Shown here one piece after another: positions 15,711 through 24,490 of a DNA stretch of 64,000 bases. Made by a program: the position numbers and the translations under genes. Positions within the stretch are counted from its first letter, which is position 1; each line of letters starts with the position of its first letter. The stretch is taken from contig NZ_LOPY01000021.1 of assembly GCF_001469895.1 (NCBI RefSeq), positions 124,001 through 188,000 on the forward strand, given 5' to 3'. The stretch comes from Pseudoalteromonas sp. XI10 (GTDB lineage: Bacteria; Pseudomonadota; Gammaproteobacteria; Enterobacterales; Alteromonadaceae). A model generated the notes under the pieces. The model searched no databases, was not told the origin of the DNA, and saw nothing but the letters and a program-made list of their open reading frames with translations.

Positions 15711-16919
15711 ATGACGCGTTTGGCTAATCTTCCCGCTGATATAAAGCAGTACTTAATTGTCACGGGGAATTACTGGGCATTTACGCTAACAGATGGCGCA
15801 TTGAGAATGTTGGTGGTACTGCATTTTCATGCGCTTGGCTACTCGCCTTTGAGTATTGCCATGCTGTTTTTGTTTTATGAGATTTTTGGTGTTGTCACTA
15901 ACTTAGTGGGCGGCTATTTAGGCGCAAGGCTTGGTTTAAACAAGACCATGAACATTGGCCTTGCCATACAGGTTGCAGCCTTGTTCATGTTGGCAGTCCC
16001 CCCTGAATGGCTGAGTGTTGCCTATGTGATGCTGGCGCAAGCGCTGTCGGGCATTGCAAAAGATCTCAATAAAATGAGTGCTAAAAGCTCAATTAAAATG
16101 CTGGTTGCTAGTGGCCAAGAAGGCACCTTGTTTAAATGGGTGGCGATACTTACGGGCTCTAAAAACGCATTAAAAGGTGTGGGCTTCTTTTTAGGTGGCT
16201 TACTACTGACATTAATGTCGTTTAAAGGCGCAATGCTCGCGATGGCAGCCACTTTGCTGGTGGTGTGGTGTTTTAGTATATATGCACTTAAAAATGATTT
16301 AGGCAAAGCCAAAAACAAACCTAAGTTTAACGAGATATTTTCAAAAAGCAGTTCAATCAATATCTTGTCGGCCGCGAGGTTGTTTTTGTTTGGTGCCCGT
16401 GATGTTTGGTTTGTAGTTGCACTTCCGGTGTTTTTATCGCAAGCCTTTGATTGGAACCACTGGACCGTGGGGGCCTTCTTAGCTAGTTGGGTCATTGGTT
16501 ATGGGGCTGTGCAATCTTTTGCTCCTAAAATCATTAAGCTTAATAAGCAAACATCACCAAGTGCAGAAACAGTTAAGTGGGCATCACTGCTTGCTTTAGT
16601 CACCTTAGCCATTGCCCTTGCTATTGGTTTTGACTGGGCAGTAAAACCAATGCTGATAGGCGGGTTGATGTTGTTCGGCGTGGTCTTCGCGATTAACTCA
16701 TCTTTGCACAGCTACTTAATTGTTAGTATGGCTGATGCCGATGGCGTGTCACTTGATGTCGGGTTTTATTATATGGCCAATGCCATGGGTCGCTTAATTG
16801 GTACTGTGTTATCGGGCTTAGTGTTTCAGCTTTATGGCTTAGCAGCTTGTTTGGCTATATCACTGTTATTTATTGTTATTACCGCCCTTATTTCGACTAA
16901 ATTGCCAAAACAAATTTAG
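15711..16919 (+). CDS. arsJ: ArsJ organoarsenical efflux permease (MFS)
   Basis: A 402-residue major-facilitator protein with about 11-12 membrane segments. It begins TRLANLPADIKQYLIVTGNY, typical of ArsJ, and contains the conserved ARDVWFVVALPVFLSQAFDW region at about residue 224. ArsJ exports 1-arseno-3-phosphoglycerate made by the adjacent GAPDH and so gives arsenate resistance without reduction. It starts 5 bases after gapdh and is the last gene of the operon. A terminator follows at 16942. Confidence 0.92.
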   Translation: MTRLANLPADIKQYLIVTGNYWAFTLTDGALRMLVVLHFHALGYSPLSIAMLFLFYEIFGVVTNLVGGYLGARLGLNKTMNIGLAIQVAALFMLAVPPEWLSVAYVMLAQALSGIAKDLNKMSAKSSIKMLVASGQEGTLFKWVAILTGSKNALKGVGFFLGGLLLTLMSFKGAMLAMAATLLVVWCFSIYALKNDLGKAKNKPKFNEIFSKSSSINILSAARLFLFGARDVWFVVALPVFLSQAFDWNHWTVGAFLASWVIGYGAVQSFAPKIIKLNKQTSPSAETVKWASLLALVTLAIALAIGFDWAVKPMLIGGLMLFGVVFAINSSLHSYLIVSMADADGVSLDVGFYYMANAMGRLIGTVLSGLVFQLYGLAACLAISLLFIVITALISTKLPKQI

Positions 16920-16941
16920 TTAAATCTAAACACGCCCTATA

Positions 16942-16975
16942 AAGGTAAGCATGCTTTCTTGCTTACCTTATTTTC
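16942..16975 (+). terminator. Rho-independent terminator of the arsenic operon
   Basis: 10-bp perfect stem AAGGTAAGCA / TGCTTACCTT with an 8-base loop, followed by ATTTTC. Confidence 0.85.
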
Positions 16976-17063
16976 TTAAATTATTTTGCAAAAATATTTG
17001 ACCTGTCTACAGCTTTACACTTCATACTTATTGTATTCAAAAGCCTCATAGGCCTATTTCATC

Positions 17064-18245
17064 ATGTATTTAATTTCAGAGTTAGCAGCAAAACTGGGTT
17101 TGTCGCGCACGGCTGTGTTGTATTACGAGAAGCTTAAAATCATTCAAGGGCGCCGGCTTGCAAATGGTTATCGGTATTACAGCGAGGCTGATTTACAACG
17201 CTTGGTTTTGATCCAGCAGTTACAAAGCGCGGGGTTAACCTTAAAAGAATGTCAGAGCTGTTTAGATGTAGAGCTAGATAAAGCTATTTTGCAACAGCGC
17301 TTAGCACAACTTGAAGATGAAATTACCGCTAAGTTACAAGCCAAAGATTTGTTACTGAGTTTGCTTGGTGAACGCTCTCAAAAACACTTACATGATGAGC
17401 TGAATAAGCGTGCGCCAAGTGCGCATTTAAATTGGTTGTTAAAGCAAGGGTACACTGAAAAAGAGGCATTGCGGCTTCGTTGGTTATCAAAAGATATGAG
17501 TGACCATAAAAGCTACATGCACGATTTCATGACTGTGTTTGAGCCATTAGAACGATGGGGGCCTGGTAGTGAAGAAGCCACATTAAAAGCCATTGCTGCT
17601 GTTCCTAACAATGCCAAACAAATTTTAGAAATTGGCTGTGGTAAAGGCTCATCTACATTATTAATAGCCAAGCAAACTGATGCCAATATCACGGCTTTAG
17701 ATAATGAGTCATCGGCACTTGCTTATTTACAGGAGCGACTGCACAAAGAGCAATTGGCTGAGCGTGTGTCTTTGACTTGCGCATCGATGACAGCACTGCC
17801 TTTTAAAGCAAATTCATTCGATGTTATTTGGGCTGAAGGGTGCGTGTATGTCATGGGGATGCAAAGCGCACTATCAAGCTGGAAACCGTTTCTTCGCCGT
17901 GATGGGGTAATTGTGGTCAGTGATTTAGTTTGGCTTAACAGTCAGCCTGAAATGGCGGCTAAAGAGTACTGGCAAGCAAATTACCCTGATATGCAATCAA
18001 TCGAAAGCCGCGTTGCTTTATTTGATGAGCTTGGTTATGAGCTTATAGAGCAGTTTTCGCTGGATCAGCAAGCTTGGCAAAATTATTGGCAGCCACTTAA
18101 GGCGCGCCTTGCTGAGTTAGCGCCATCGATAAGTGAGTCTCAAGCAGTAAAAGACATACAAACAGAGATTGCCCTTTACGAAAATGAGACTGGGCAAAAC
18201 TTTACTTATCACTATTTTATTTTAAAACTTAAGGAGTCTAAGTGA
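17064..18245 (+). CDS. MerR-type DNA-binding domain fused to a SAM-dependent methyltransferase
   Basis: 393 residues. Residues 1-75 form a MerR winged helix (LISELAAKLGLSRTAVLYYE, then NGYRYYSEADLQRLVLIQQL). A coiled-coil helix runs to about residue 105. Residues about 150-390 are a class I methyltransferase with motif I LEIGCGKGSS at 188-197 and an acidic ALDNES after strand 2. The fusion suggests a regulator whose ligand is S-adenosylmethionine or a methylation substrate, or a methyltransferase that controls its own gene. Cys63 and Cys66 (KECQSC) lie in the dimerisation helix. The terminator upstream separates it from arsJ. Confidence 0.85.
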   Translation: MYLISELAAKLGLSRTAVLYYEKLKIIQGRRLANGYRYYSEADLQRLVLIQQLQSAGLTLKECQSCLDVELDKAILQQRLAQLEDEITAKLQAKDLLLSLLGERSQKHLHDELNKRAPSAHLNWLLKQGYTEKEALRLRWLSKDMSDHKSYMHDFMTVFEPLERWGPGSEEATLKAIAAVPNNAKQILEIGCGKGSSTLLIAKQTDANITALDNESSALAYLQERLHKEQLAERVSLTCASMTALPFKANSFDVIWAEGCVYVMGMQSALSSWKPFLRRDGVIVVSDLVWLNSQPEMAAKEYWQANYPDMQSIESRVALFDELGYELIEQFSLDQQAWQNYWQPLKARLAELAPSISESQAVKDIQTEIALYENETGQNFTYHYFILKLKESK

Positions 18246-18781
18246 ATTTTTCAATTTACGAACAGAGCCAAAAAAACGAGATTATTGCGCTTTACTTGGC
18301 AACATTTAGTGCATCAGAGTCAAAACAAGAAGGCGAGCAAGTTGCCCGTTTAGTCACTGACTTTTTAGCTGAGCCATATCCATCAACTGATTTATATGTG
18401 TTTGTCGCGACAGATGAGCAACGTATCGTGGGCGCTATTGTGCTGTCGCGTTTACAGTTTGCGCACGCTTAAGAGGTGTTTTTACTCTCGCCTGTTGCAG
18501 TGGCAACGGATTGTCAGAGGCAAGGTATAGGACAAAAGCTGATCCAATTTGGCTGCGATAAGTTAGCTGAACAAAATGTCAGCCTAGTGATGACCTATGG
18601 TGATATCAACTTTTATGGAAAAGTCGGGTTTTCCGTTGTGAGTGAAGAAATTATTCAAGCACCTCATAACTTATCTTACCCAAAAGGTTGGCTTGCTAAA
18701 CCGGTTTTAGATGATGAAATTTTGCCAATTACTGGTAAGCCAAGTTGCCTAAAACCACTCGATAATCCACAGCTTTGGTAA
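18242..18781 (+). pseudogene. GNAT N-acetyltransferase interrupted by one in-frame stop
   Basis: The frame starts at GTG (AAGGAG upstream) and overlaps the preceding stop. It reads a GNAT N-terminal half ending LSRLQFAHA, meets TAA at 18470-18472, then continues in the same frame with EVFLLSPVAVATDCQRQGIG, the acetyl-CoA loop (QRQGIGQKL), and a normal end PLDNPQLW at 18781. Apart from that single codon the 179-codon gene is whole. So this is a recent nonsense mutation or a sequencing error. The second half could in principle restart at GTG 18476 but would lack the first strands of the fold. Confidence 0.85.
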
Positions 18782-18786
18782 ACACT

Positions 18787-19827
18787 ATGCAAACACCATC
18801 ACTGATAGAATTAGGCATGCGACCTTTTTTTCAACAACAGTTGAGTTTAAATGAGCTGGAAAACGGCCATTTAGGGCGTGTTGTTGAGCATCACAAAACA
18901 GAGGTCGTATTGCTTGGCGAGCAGGGCACGGTGCGATTTGCTTTAACACCGAGTCTTGAACAAATTTGCGTAGGTGATTGGGTGGTATTTGATGATTCGC
19001 GTATTTTACGGGTACTAGAAAGGGCTTCAATCATTAAGCGCAAGGCTGCAGGCTCTAAACATGAGTTTCAATTAATCGCGGCGAATATTGATACCGTGTT
19101 TATTGTAACATCGCTTAATGATGACTTTAGTTTAAATCGGATAGAGCGATATTTAGCCTTGGTTAAAAATGCCCATATTGAGCCTGTAGTGGTGTTAACC
19201 AAAGCTGATACTTGCCCAGACGTTGAAAAGTACTGCAAGCAAGTGCAAAACCTCGACTCTCTTTTGAGTGTTATTGCTATTAATGCGTTAAAAGAAGAGG
19301 GCTGTGACTTACTTACACCTTATTGTCGAAAGGGACAAACGCTCGCATTTATGGGGTCATCCGGAGTGGGTAAATCGACCATTGTTAATGCACTACTTGG
19401 CTCTGATGAATTAAAAACAGCGGGTATTCGTGAACAAGATAGCAAAGGCCGCCATACAACAACTTTTAGATCGATTAAAAGGTTGCCTAGTGGTGCGTTA
19501 CTGATGGACACACCGGGTATGCGAGAATTGCAATTAAGTGATTCAAAGCAAGGTATTGAACGTGCATTTGAAGATGTTGAGCTACTCGCAAGTAGCTGTC
19601 GATTTAAAGATTGCCAACACCAAACAGAGCCGGGCTGCGCTGTTATTAAAGCAATTGAAATGGGCTCATTATCAACAAGACGCTTAGAAAATTACCGTAA
19701 GTTGTTAGCTGAAAATGAGCACAACAATGCCACCATGGCTGAAAAGCGCGCCAAACAGCGCGCGTTTTCAATAATGGTTAATACTGTTCAAAAGCAAAAT
19801 AGAACAATTAAAAAGACTCAAGAGTGA
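18787..19827 (+). CDS. rsgA: Ribosome small subunit-dependent GTPase A
   Basis: 346 residues. An OB-fold domain (residues 30-80) is followed by a circularly permuted GTPase: G4 TKAD at 138-141 precedes G1 GSSGVGKST at 190-198, and G3 is DTPGMREL. A zinc-binding tail follows with C-x5-C-x-H-x5-C (SCRFKDCQHQTEPGC). It helps mature the 30S subunit. The ATG at 18787 is chosen over an upstream TTG that overlaps the GNAT stop. Its place beside GNAT and MerR genes, not psd/orn, suggests it may be a second copy of rsgA in the genome. Confidence 0.88.
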   Translation: MQTPSLIELGMRPFFQQQLSLNELENGHLGRVVEHHKTEVVLLGEQGTVRFALTPSLEQICVGDWVVFDDSRILRVLERASIIKRKAAGSKHEFQLIAANIDTVFIVTSLNDDFSLNRIERYLALVKNAHIEPVVVLTKADTCPDVEKYCKQVQNLDSLLSVIAINALKEEGCDLLTPYCRKGQTLAFMGSSGVGKSTIVNALLGSDELKTAGIREQDSKGRHTTTFRSIKRLPSGALLMDTPGMRELQLSDSKQGIERAFEDVELLASSCRFKDCQHQTEPGCAVIKAIEMGSLSTRRLENYRKLLAENEHNNATMAEKRAKQRAFSIMVNTVQKQNRTIKKTQE

Positions 19828-19830
19828 CCG

Positions 19831-20232
19831 CTAGTTGGTTGTTGCTAAGCGTGTTTTTGCAACGAAAATAATGAGCCAAATAGCAACAACGGTTTCTAGC
19901 CAAATTAATACATGCATTGCGGTTGTCATAACGTTATCGCTATCAACCGCATAATGCAGTACCGATAACATGTTCATCGCAGCATAAAGATAGAGCAGCC
20001 ACATGGCGTGTTTAATGCGTTGCTTAGCTAAACAGAGTAGCGCATATAAGCCAACAAAAGTCATGATAAACCAAAAGTAGTCGACCACGTTTGCTGCAAG
20101 CCAATCAGGTTCAGGATAGTGCTCAAAATACATAATATTGTGCACATAATGCAAAATACTGGCGATAAAGTTCGCGAGTACAATAAAGAGTAAACGAGCG
20201 TGTTGTTTAAATAGCACTGCTTTGTTTTGCAT
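19831..20232 (-). CDS. Hypothetical membrane protein, 133 aa
   Basis: Not recognised. Four membrane segments are visible (LLFIVLANFIASILHYV, VVDYFWFIMTFVGLYALLC, AMWLLYLYAAMNMLSVL, MHVLIWLETVVAIWLIIF) with short loops and histidines in HYVHNIMYFEHYPEPDW. An upstream ATG at 20244 is possible, but the ATG at 20232 has the better spacing to GAGAC. It overlaps the 3' end of the alpha/beta hydrolase gene by 26 bases and is probably translated from the same message. Confidence 0.6.
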   Translation of the reverse strand: MQNKAVLFKQHARLLFIVLANFIASILHYVHNIMYFEHYPEPDWLAANVVDYFWFIMTFVGLYALLCLAKQRIKHAMWLLYLYAAMNMLSVLHYAVDSDNVMTTAMHVLIWLETVVAIWLIIFVAKTRLATTN

Positions 20233-21091
20233 TATGAGTCTCATTTAACGCGGTTAATATGTCATGCCAAATTGCTTGATTATGTTTTCTGAAATAGCCA
20301 AAGTGGCCTACTTTTTTAGCGGGTAATTGTGCAGATTGATAACGCTTAAAAGCAATTGGGTGTTTGCTGGTTACATTGCGCCAAAAGTTATGCACGTTTT
20401 GCTCGGTACAGATTTCATCGTCGTCAGCGGTAAAGACATAGGTAGGAATATCAAAGTTTTTATAGGTACCTTCGGCAATCGATTTACCGTAAAACTTATT
20501 CGAGAAAAACAACTGCTTTTCTCTACACCACGCCGACCATTCACGCGTAAAGCCAACGGGTAAGTCTTCCATAAAATTCATTTTTTTAGCGGGCACGTAT
20601 TTAAATAATGCCCCCGTAATCGGTGAAAATAAACGAAAGAAGAAGTTAGCTTTAATACGGTAACCGGTTGGCATATAACCAAAGTATCCGGCAGAAACAG
20701 CAACAGCAACAAGGGCATCAAGCTTTTGGTAATTGGCAGCTAAACCTATTTGCTGACCGCCAGCACTATGACCAACGCAATAAAGTGGCAGAGTCGGATT
20801 GATGCTTTTAGCTTTATCAATCATGGCAGGCATATCAAAGCGGCCAATATCTGAATATTGATAACTACAACCTTTTAAATGGCTTGTTTTCGATTCGCAA
20901 AAGCCCCGGTAATTCCAAACAACCACATCGAAACCTTGACTGACTAAAAACTCTGCAAACGGTAAATAGTAGGTGGTTTTTGTTGCTGTACCTGGGTTTA
21001 ATAGCACAGTTGCTTTAGGGTTGTTGGCCGCAAAGTGAGTGCCATTTAAAGTGACGTTATCGGCTGTTTTAACACTAATCGATGTATTCAT
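20207..21091 (-). CDS. Alpha/beta hydrolase
   Basis: 294 residues. The nucleophile elbow GHSAGG lies at about residues 107-112, the oxyanion strand is ATVLLNPGTATKTTYYLPFA, and late VFTADDDEIC and VGHFGYF supply the likely Asp and His. The family is that of YheT-like or lipase-type hydrolases acting on lipids, with no substrate evident. It has no signal peptide. It is divergent from a MerR gene 74 bases away whose promoter dyad lies between them, so MerR control is likely. Confidence 0.8.
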   Translation of the reverse strand: MNTSISVKTADNVTLNGTHFAANNPKATVLLNPGTATKTTYYLPFAEFLVSQGFDVVVWNYRGFCESKTSHLKGCSYQYSDIGRFDMPAMIDKAKSINPTLPLYCVGHSAGGQQIGLAANYQKLDALVAVAVSAGYFGYMPTGYRIKANFFFRLFSPITGALFKYVPAKKMNFMEDLPVGFTREWSAWCREKQLFFSNKFYGKSIAEGTYKNFDIPTYVFTADDDEICTEQNVHNFWRNVTSKHPIAFKRYQSAQLPAKKVGHFGYFRKHNQAIWHDILTALNETHNAKQSSAI

Positions 21092-21120
21092 TTTTTTATC
21101 AGTATTGATAGAAGAATGCG

Positions 21121-21152
21121 TTGAGCATAAACTGTGGAGCTTACTCTACAGT
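21121..21152 (+). promoter_or_regulatory. MerR-type promoter with 20-bp spacer and central dyad
   Basis: A -35 TTGAGC at 21121-21126 and a -10 TACAGT at 21147-21152 are separated by 20 bases, longer than normal. The spacer holds the dyad CTGTGGAG-CTTA-CTCTACAG (21132-21151), an 8-bp arm repeat with one mismatch. Overlong spacers with central dyads are the defining design of MerR-activated promoters. The ATG of the merR-like gene is only 14 bases past the -10. Confidence 0.7.
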
Positions 21153-21165
21153 CAAGCGTATTTTT

Positions 21166-21528
21166 ATGAAAACCAAGCAAGTCACGCAATTAACCGGCCT
21201 CACCAAAGACACCATTCGTTTTTATGAAAAAGAGCAGTTGATCCCGCCACCTTCAAGAGATGTGAATGGCTATCGTATTTATAGTGAGAAAACAGTTGAG
21301 CAGCTCAACATGATCACAATGGCTAAAAACCTAGGTTTCACTTTAAAAGAGATTAAAGATCTCACGCAGTTACTTGGCAAAAACAACTTAACTCAGCAAG
21401 CTATGGCCGCCAAATTGATTGAAAAAAGTAAAGAAATAGACGCCAAAATCACTGAGCTGACGAACATAAAAGCCTTAATCGACCATGCTTTAAAAGGCAT
21501 GTGTGAGTATAAAGATAAGTTAAGCTAA
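21166..21528 (+). CDS. MerR-family transcriptional regulator
   Basis: 120 residues. The N-terminal winged helix is VTQLTGLTKDTIRFYEKEQL with a second motif NGYRIYSEKTVEQLNMI. A dimerisation helix follows and a short C-terminal end, CEYKDKLS, with a single Cys. That lacks the Cys pattern of metal sensors, so a small-molecule or redox ligand is more likely. The start at 21166 lies in the promoter-proximal zone; the frame is open further upstream but would run through the promoter. It probably regulates itself and the divergent hydrolase. Confidence 0.85.
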   Translation: MKTKQVTQLTGLTKDTIRFYEKEQLIPPPSRDVNGYRIYSEKTVEQLNMITMAKNLGFTLKEIKDLTQLLGKNNLTQQAMAAKLIEKSKEIDAKITELTNIKALIDHALKGMCEYKDKLS

Positions 21529-21622
21529 ACACGTTTTGGCTTTAAGTTTTACGCTAAGAGGAGCAACTTGTGGCTGACAATGTCAGCTCATCAGGTTGTT
21601 TCTTTTTTGTATGCCTAGAAAA

Positions 21623-22381
21623 TCAGTCATCTTCAGGCTTGAAAAGCTCTTCGAGCATTGGCTGTGGGTTGTTTAGAAACGCCTTTGTAATTTGATAATG
21701 CTCAGTATCCTCATAATTTATTTGTTCAATACCTTGTACTCCCACTTGGTAGATCCTCGCACCTGGGTATGCCATTAAAATCGGTGAGTGTGTGGCAATA
21801 ATAAACTGAGAGTTCTGTTCAATTAGTTGAAACATGCGACTTAAAACAGCCAACTGCCTAGAAGGAGAGAGTGCGGCCTCAGGCTCATCTAAAATGTAAA
21901 GCCCATTACCGGAAAAGCGGTTTACCATAAGCGCTAAAAAAGATTCGCCATGTGATTGGTGATGAAGGGATGTACCACCATAGGCATCTATCAGCTTAGG
22001 TTCTCCAGAAAATCCTGAATCTAAGTCATCAATATTTGATGCAACGTTATAAAAGCTTTCAGCTCGCAAGAAAAAACCATCTTTGTATCTCTTAAACGAT
22101 TTTGAGAGTAGCAAGAATTTATGAAGCTCTGAATGCGAGTGCTGAGTTTGAAAGTTAAAGTTTTTAGAACCACCTTCGGCGTTAAAACCTAAGGCGATGG
22201 CAATTGCTTCTAAAAGAGTCGATTTCCCAGAACCATTTTCACCTACAAATATTGTGACATGTTTTGAAAAGTCTATTTCAAAGAGCTGATTAACAGCAGG
22301 AATAGAGAATGGATATGTATCAAAAGAGAAAACGTGCTCTCGTTTGAGTGTCACCTTTTGTAGATACGGTAATGCTTCCAT
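21623..22381 (-). CDS. AAA/ABC-type ATPase
   Basis: 252 residues. Walker A is FVGENGSGKSTLLEAIA at about residues 45-60, Walker B is GLYILDEPEAALSPSRQ, and an H-loop lies in IIATHSPILMAYPG. The segment SHGESFLALM stands in the place of the ABC signature. There is no membrane segment or nuclease domain, so it is a stand-alone SMC/RecF-like ATPase of unknown role. It is a single gene; neighbours give no partner. The ATG at 22381 is preferred to a TTG six bases upstream. Confidence 0.8.
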   Translation of the reverse strand: MEALPYLQKVTLKREHVFSFDTYPFSIPAVNQLFEIDFSKHVTIFVGENGSGKSTLLEAIAIALGFNAEGGSKNFNFQTQHSHSELHKFLLLSKSFKRYKDGFFLRAESFYNVASNIDDLDSGFSGEPKLIDAYGGTSLHHQSHGESFLALMVNRFSGNGLYILDEPEAALSPSRQLAVLSRMFQLIEQNSQFIIATHSPILMAYPGARIYQVGVQGIEQINYEDTEHYQITKAFLNNPQPMLEELFKPEDD

Positions 22382-22526
22382 ACACAATATTCCTAATAAA
22401 GACCAAAATTAGTAAAAAACTGACAGAAATGCTCTGCTTATTTTAAAACCTAACTTATAGGAGTTAGGTAAATACAATCAAAACTCTATGAAAACCAAAC
22501 TTTAAAAGCAATATTAGTAAACTTTA

Positions 22527-23426
22527 CTAACTTGCTACAAACTCATTTTTTAGCCATGCGATCAATTGTTGAATGCTGGTATGTTTTAATTTGTCAGCTT
22601 TGCAGGCATAGAAAAATGACTGCTGCGGATGGATTACTGCACTGCCTAGCTGCACTAATTCGCCATGTTGGAGCTTTTCTAAAACAAATTGCTTATGGGT
22701 AACCAGTAAGCCTAGCTCTCTTGTGACAGCTTGCAATGCTTGAGCTGTGGTTTCAAAAGAGCGGTTTTTTTGTGCTTTAGGGCAGGCAATGTGGTTATGC
22801 TCTGCCCAAATCTGCCAGTTATTGTTTCTGCGGGCATTGAGTACCTGGATGGCGGGAAAGCGGTTTAATAGTTCATTGATGTTATATGTAGATTCTGAAT
22901 TTAATAATGACGGGCTGCAAACTAAAACAAGTTCATCATCTGCTAATTTCTCACAGTGGTACTTTTGCCAGTTTTGCGGATTGCCCTGAAAAATAGCCAT
23001 GTCGATGTTGCGCCTTTCGAGGTCAACATCACCAACAAAGTTTGATAAGCGGATATCTAACTCAGCATAGCAGTTTTGTAGCTTATCAACCCGTGGTATC
23101 CACCAATGTAATGCCAAAGAATTCACCATGTTGAGTGAAATTGAATGATGATCTTTGTCTTTATTTTTAACTTCTTCGCTTGCCGAAATGATGGCCTGAA
23201 CTGCGGGCGAAACGCGCTGATAATAAAGTTTCCCAGCATCATTTAAATACACTTGTCTGCCAACCCTATCGAACAGTTTTATCTCAAGCTGTTGTTCAAG
23301 AGACTTGATAGCTTGGCTGATAGCAGAGTGACTAACGTGAATTGCATCTGCGGCTTTAACCATGCTGCCATTCTCTGCAACGGCAATGAAACTGTATAGG
23401 GATTTGAGCGGGATATTGTGTTTCAT
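22527..23426 (-). CDS. LysR-type transcriptional regulator
   Basis: 299 residues. The helix-turn-helix is at residues 4-63 (LYSFIAVAENGSMVKAADAI, then SHSAISQAIKSLEQQLEIKL), with the ligand-binding domain after residue 90. The GcvA-like pattern (IDMAIFQGNPQNW, FETTAQALQAVTRELGLLV) suggests amino-acid related control. It is divergent from an EamA transporter starting 101 bases away, its probable target. Confidence 0.9.
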   Translation of the reverse strand: MKHNIPLKSLYSFIAVAENGSMVKAADAIHVSHSAISQAIKSLEQQLEIKLFDRVGRQVYLNDAGKLYYQRVSPAVQAIISASEEVKNKDKDHHSISLNMVNSLALHWWIPRVDKLQNCYAELDIRLSNFVGDVDLERRNIDMAIFQGNPQNWQKYHCEKLADDELVLVCSPSLLNSESTYNINELLNRFPAIQVLNARRNNNWQIWAEHNHIACPKAQKNRSFETTAQALQAVTRELGLLVTHKQFVLEKLQHGELVQLGSAVIHPQQSFFYACKADKLKHTSIQQLIAWLKNEFVAS

Positions 23427-23527
23427 ATGTTAGTTTTTCTTACATATTAATGCGATTTTATTCGCTTTTTTATAATTTCAGCAGAGCGTATCGTGAGCGT
23501 CATCTACTCGCTTTATAAACAATGTAA

Positions 23528-24427
23528 ATGAATATTAGTCACCGCTCTAGTGCCTTAATGCTGTTATCTACCCTCACTCTAGCACTGAATGGACTGGTTA
23601 CCCAGCTGTTAACCCCCATGCTGCCAATTATTTTACTGTTATTTTTAAGGTTGCTCTTACCTGGTTGTTTAATGTTAGCAACAGCGCGAGCACGGTTTTG
23701 GCATTATGTTAGTTTTTCTGCATTAAAAAATGTGATGCTACGCGCTGTTTTTATCACCTTGTGCCAAGGTTTTTTTATTTTGGCGCTGTACAAACTAACG
23801 TTAATTGAGGCGATTGTATTGTTTAGCACTGGGCCTTTGTTTATCCCATTGCTTGAAAGTGTGGTGTATAAGCGAGAAATCGACTTGTTTGTCGTACCGA
23901 CTTTGTTGTTAATGATGATAGGGCTGATCATTCAAAGTATGACCGACCAAGGGATTACGTTACGTTGGGAGCTATTAATTGGTCTGGCGGCTGGCTTTTT
24001 TAATGCTTGTTCGCAATTGTGTTTATTTCAAATTAGTAAAGAGAAAACCCCGGTTCTGGTTGCCAATGGTTTTTGCTTTTTAATTGCAGCACTATTCAGT
24101 ACGCTATTTTTCATTCTGCCGCTGTTCTTTGGTGGGCTAAATGCTGAGTTCGCAGCAGGCAGCTGGGTGGTTGAGAGTGCTTGGTTATTATTAGGTTTAT
24201 TAGTGCTATTAGCGGTATTTAGTAGTGCTACGCAATACTTTAGAAGCTCAGCATATAAACTAGTTGCTACCGGCTCTGAACTAGCGCCGCTCATTTATAC
24301 GTCAGTGGTGTTTTCATACCTTCTACAGTTAACCATTCTAGATAACCCTGTTAATGGGCAACAATTGTTAGGGATTAGTTTTATTGTTATTGCTTGCTTA
24401 ATGCAAACGAAGCGAAACCGCAGTTAA
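23528..24427 (+). CDS. EamA/DMT superfamily transporter
   Basis: 299 residues with ten predicted membrane segments in two EamA halves (first half SALMLLSTLTLALNGLVTQL, second half LIGLAAGFFNACSQLCLF). The DMT signature GPLFIPLLESVVYKRE at residue ~98 is present. These carriers export or import small metabolites such as amino acids. The divergent LysR gene is the likely regulator. A terminator hairpin overlaps its stop codon. Confidence 0.85.
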   Translation: MNISHRSSALMLLSTLTLALNGLVTQLLTPMLPIILLLFLRLLLPGCLMLATARARFWHYVSFSALKNVMLRAVFITLCQGFFILALYKLTLIEAIVLFSTGPLFIPLLESVVYKREIDLFVVPTLLLMMIGLIIQSMTDQGITLRWELLIGLAAGFFNACSQLCLFQISKEKTPVLVANGFCFLIAALFSTLFFILPLFFGGLNAEFAAGSWVVESAWLLLGLLVLLAVFSSATQYFRSSAYKLVATGSELAPLIYTSVVFSYLLQLTILDNPVNGQQLLGISFIVIACLMQTKRNRS

Positions 24428-24448
24428 GTTTCGCTTTCATCTTTGTTT
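24409..24448 (+). terminator. Rho-independent terminator overlapping the stop codon
   Basis: Stem GAAGCGAAAC / GTTTCGCTTTC with a 9-base loop that contains the EamA stop codon, followed by ATCTTTGTTTTC. Confidence 0.7.
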
Positions 24449-24490
24449 TCTTGTAACTTACTTAGCAACAAAAATGATAAGTAGGTTGTT

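Noticed and set aside
16022-16495. 157-codon minus-strand frame over arsJ
   Set aside because: Antisense to arsJ with no RBS or domain; a shadow frame.
18476-18781. Second GNAT half as its own gene starting at GTG
   Set aside because: It is in the same frame as the first half and lacks the N-terminal strands of the fold, so one interrupted gene is the simpler reading.
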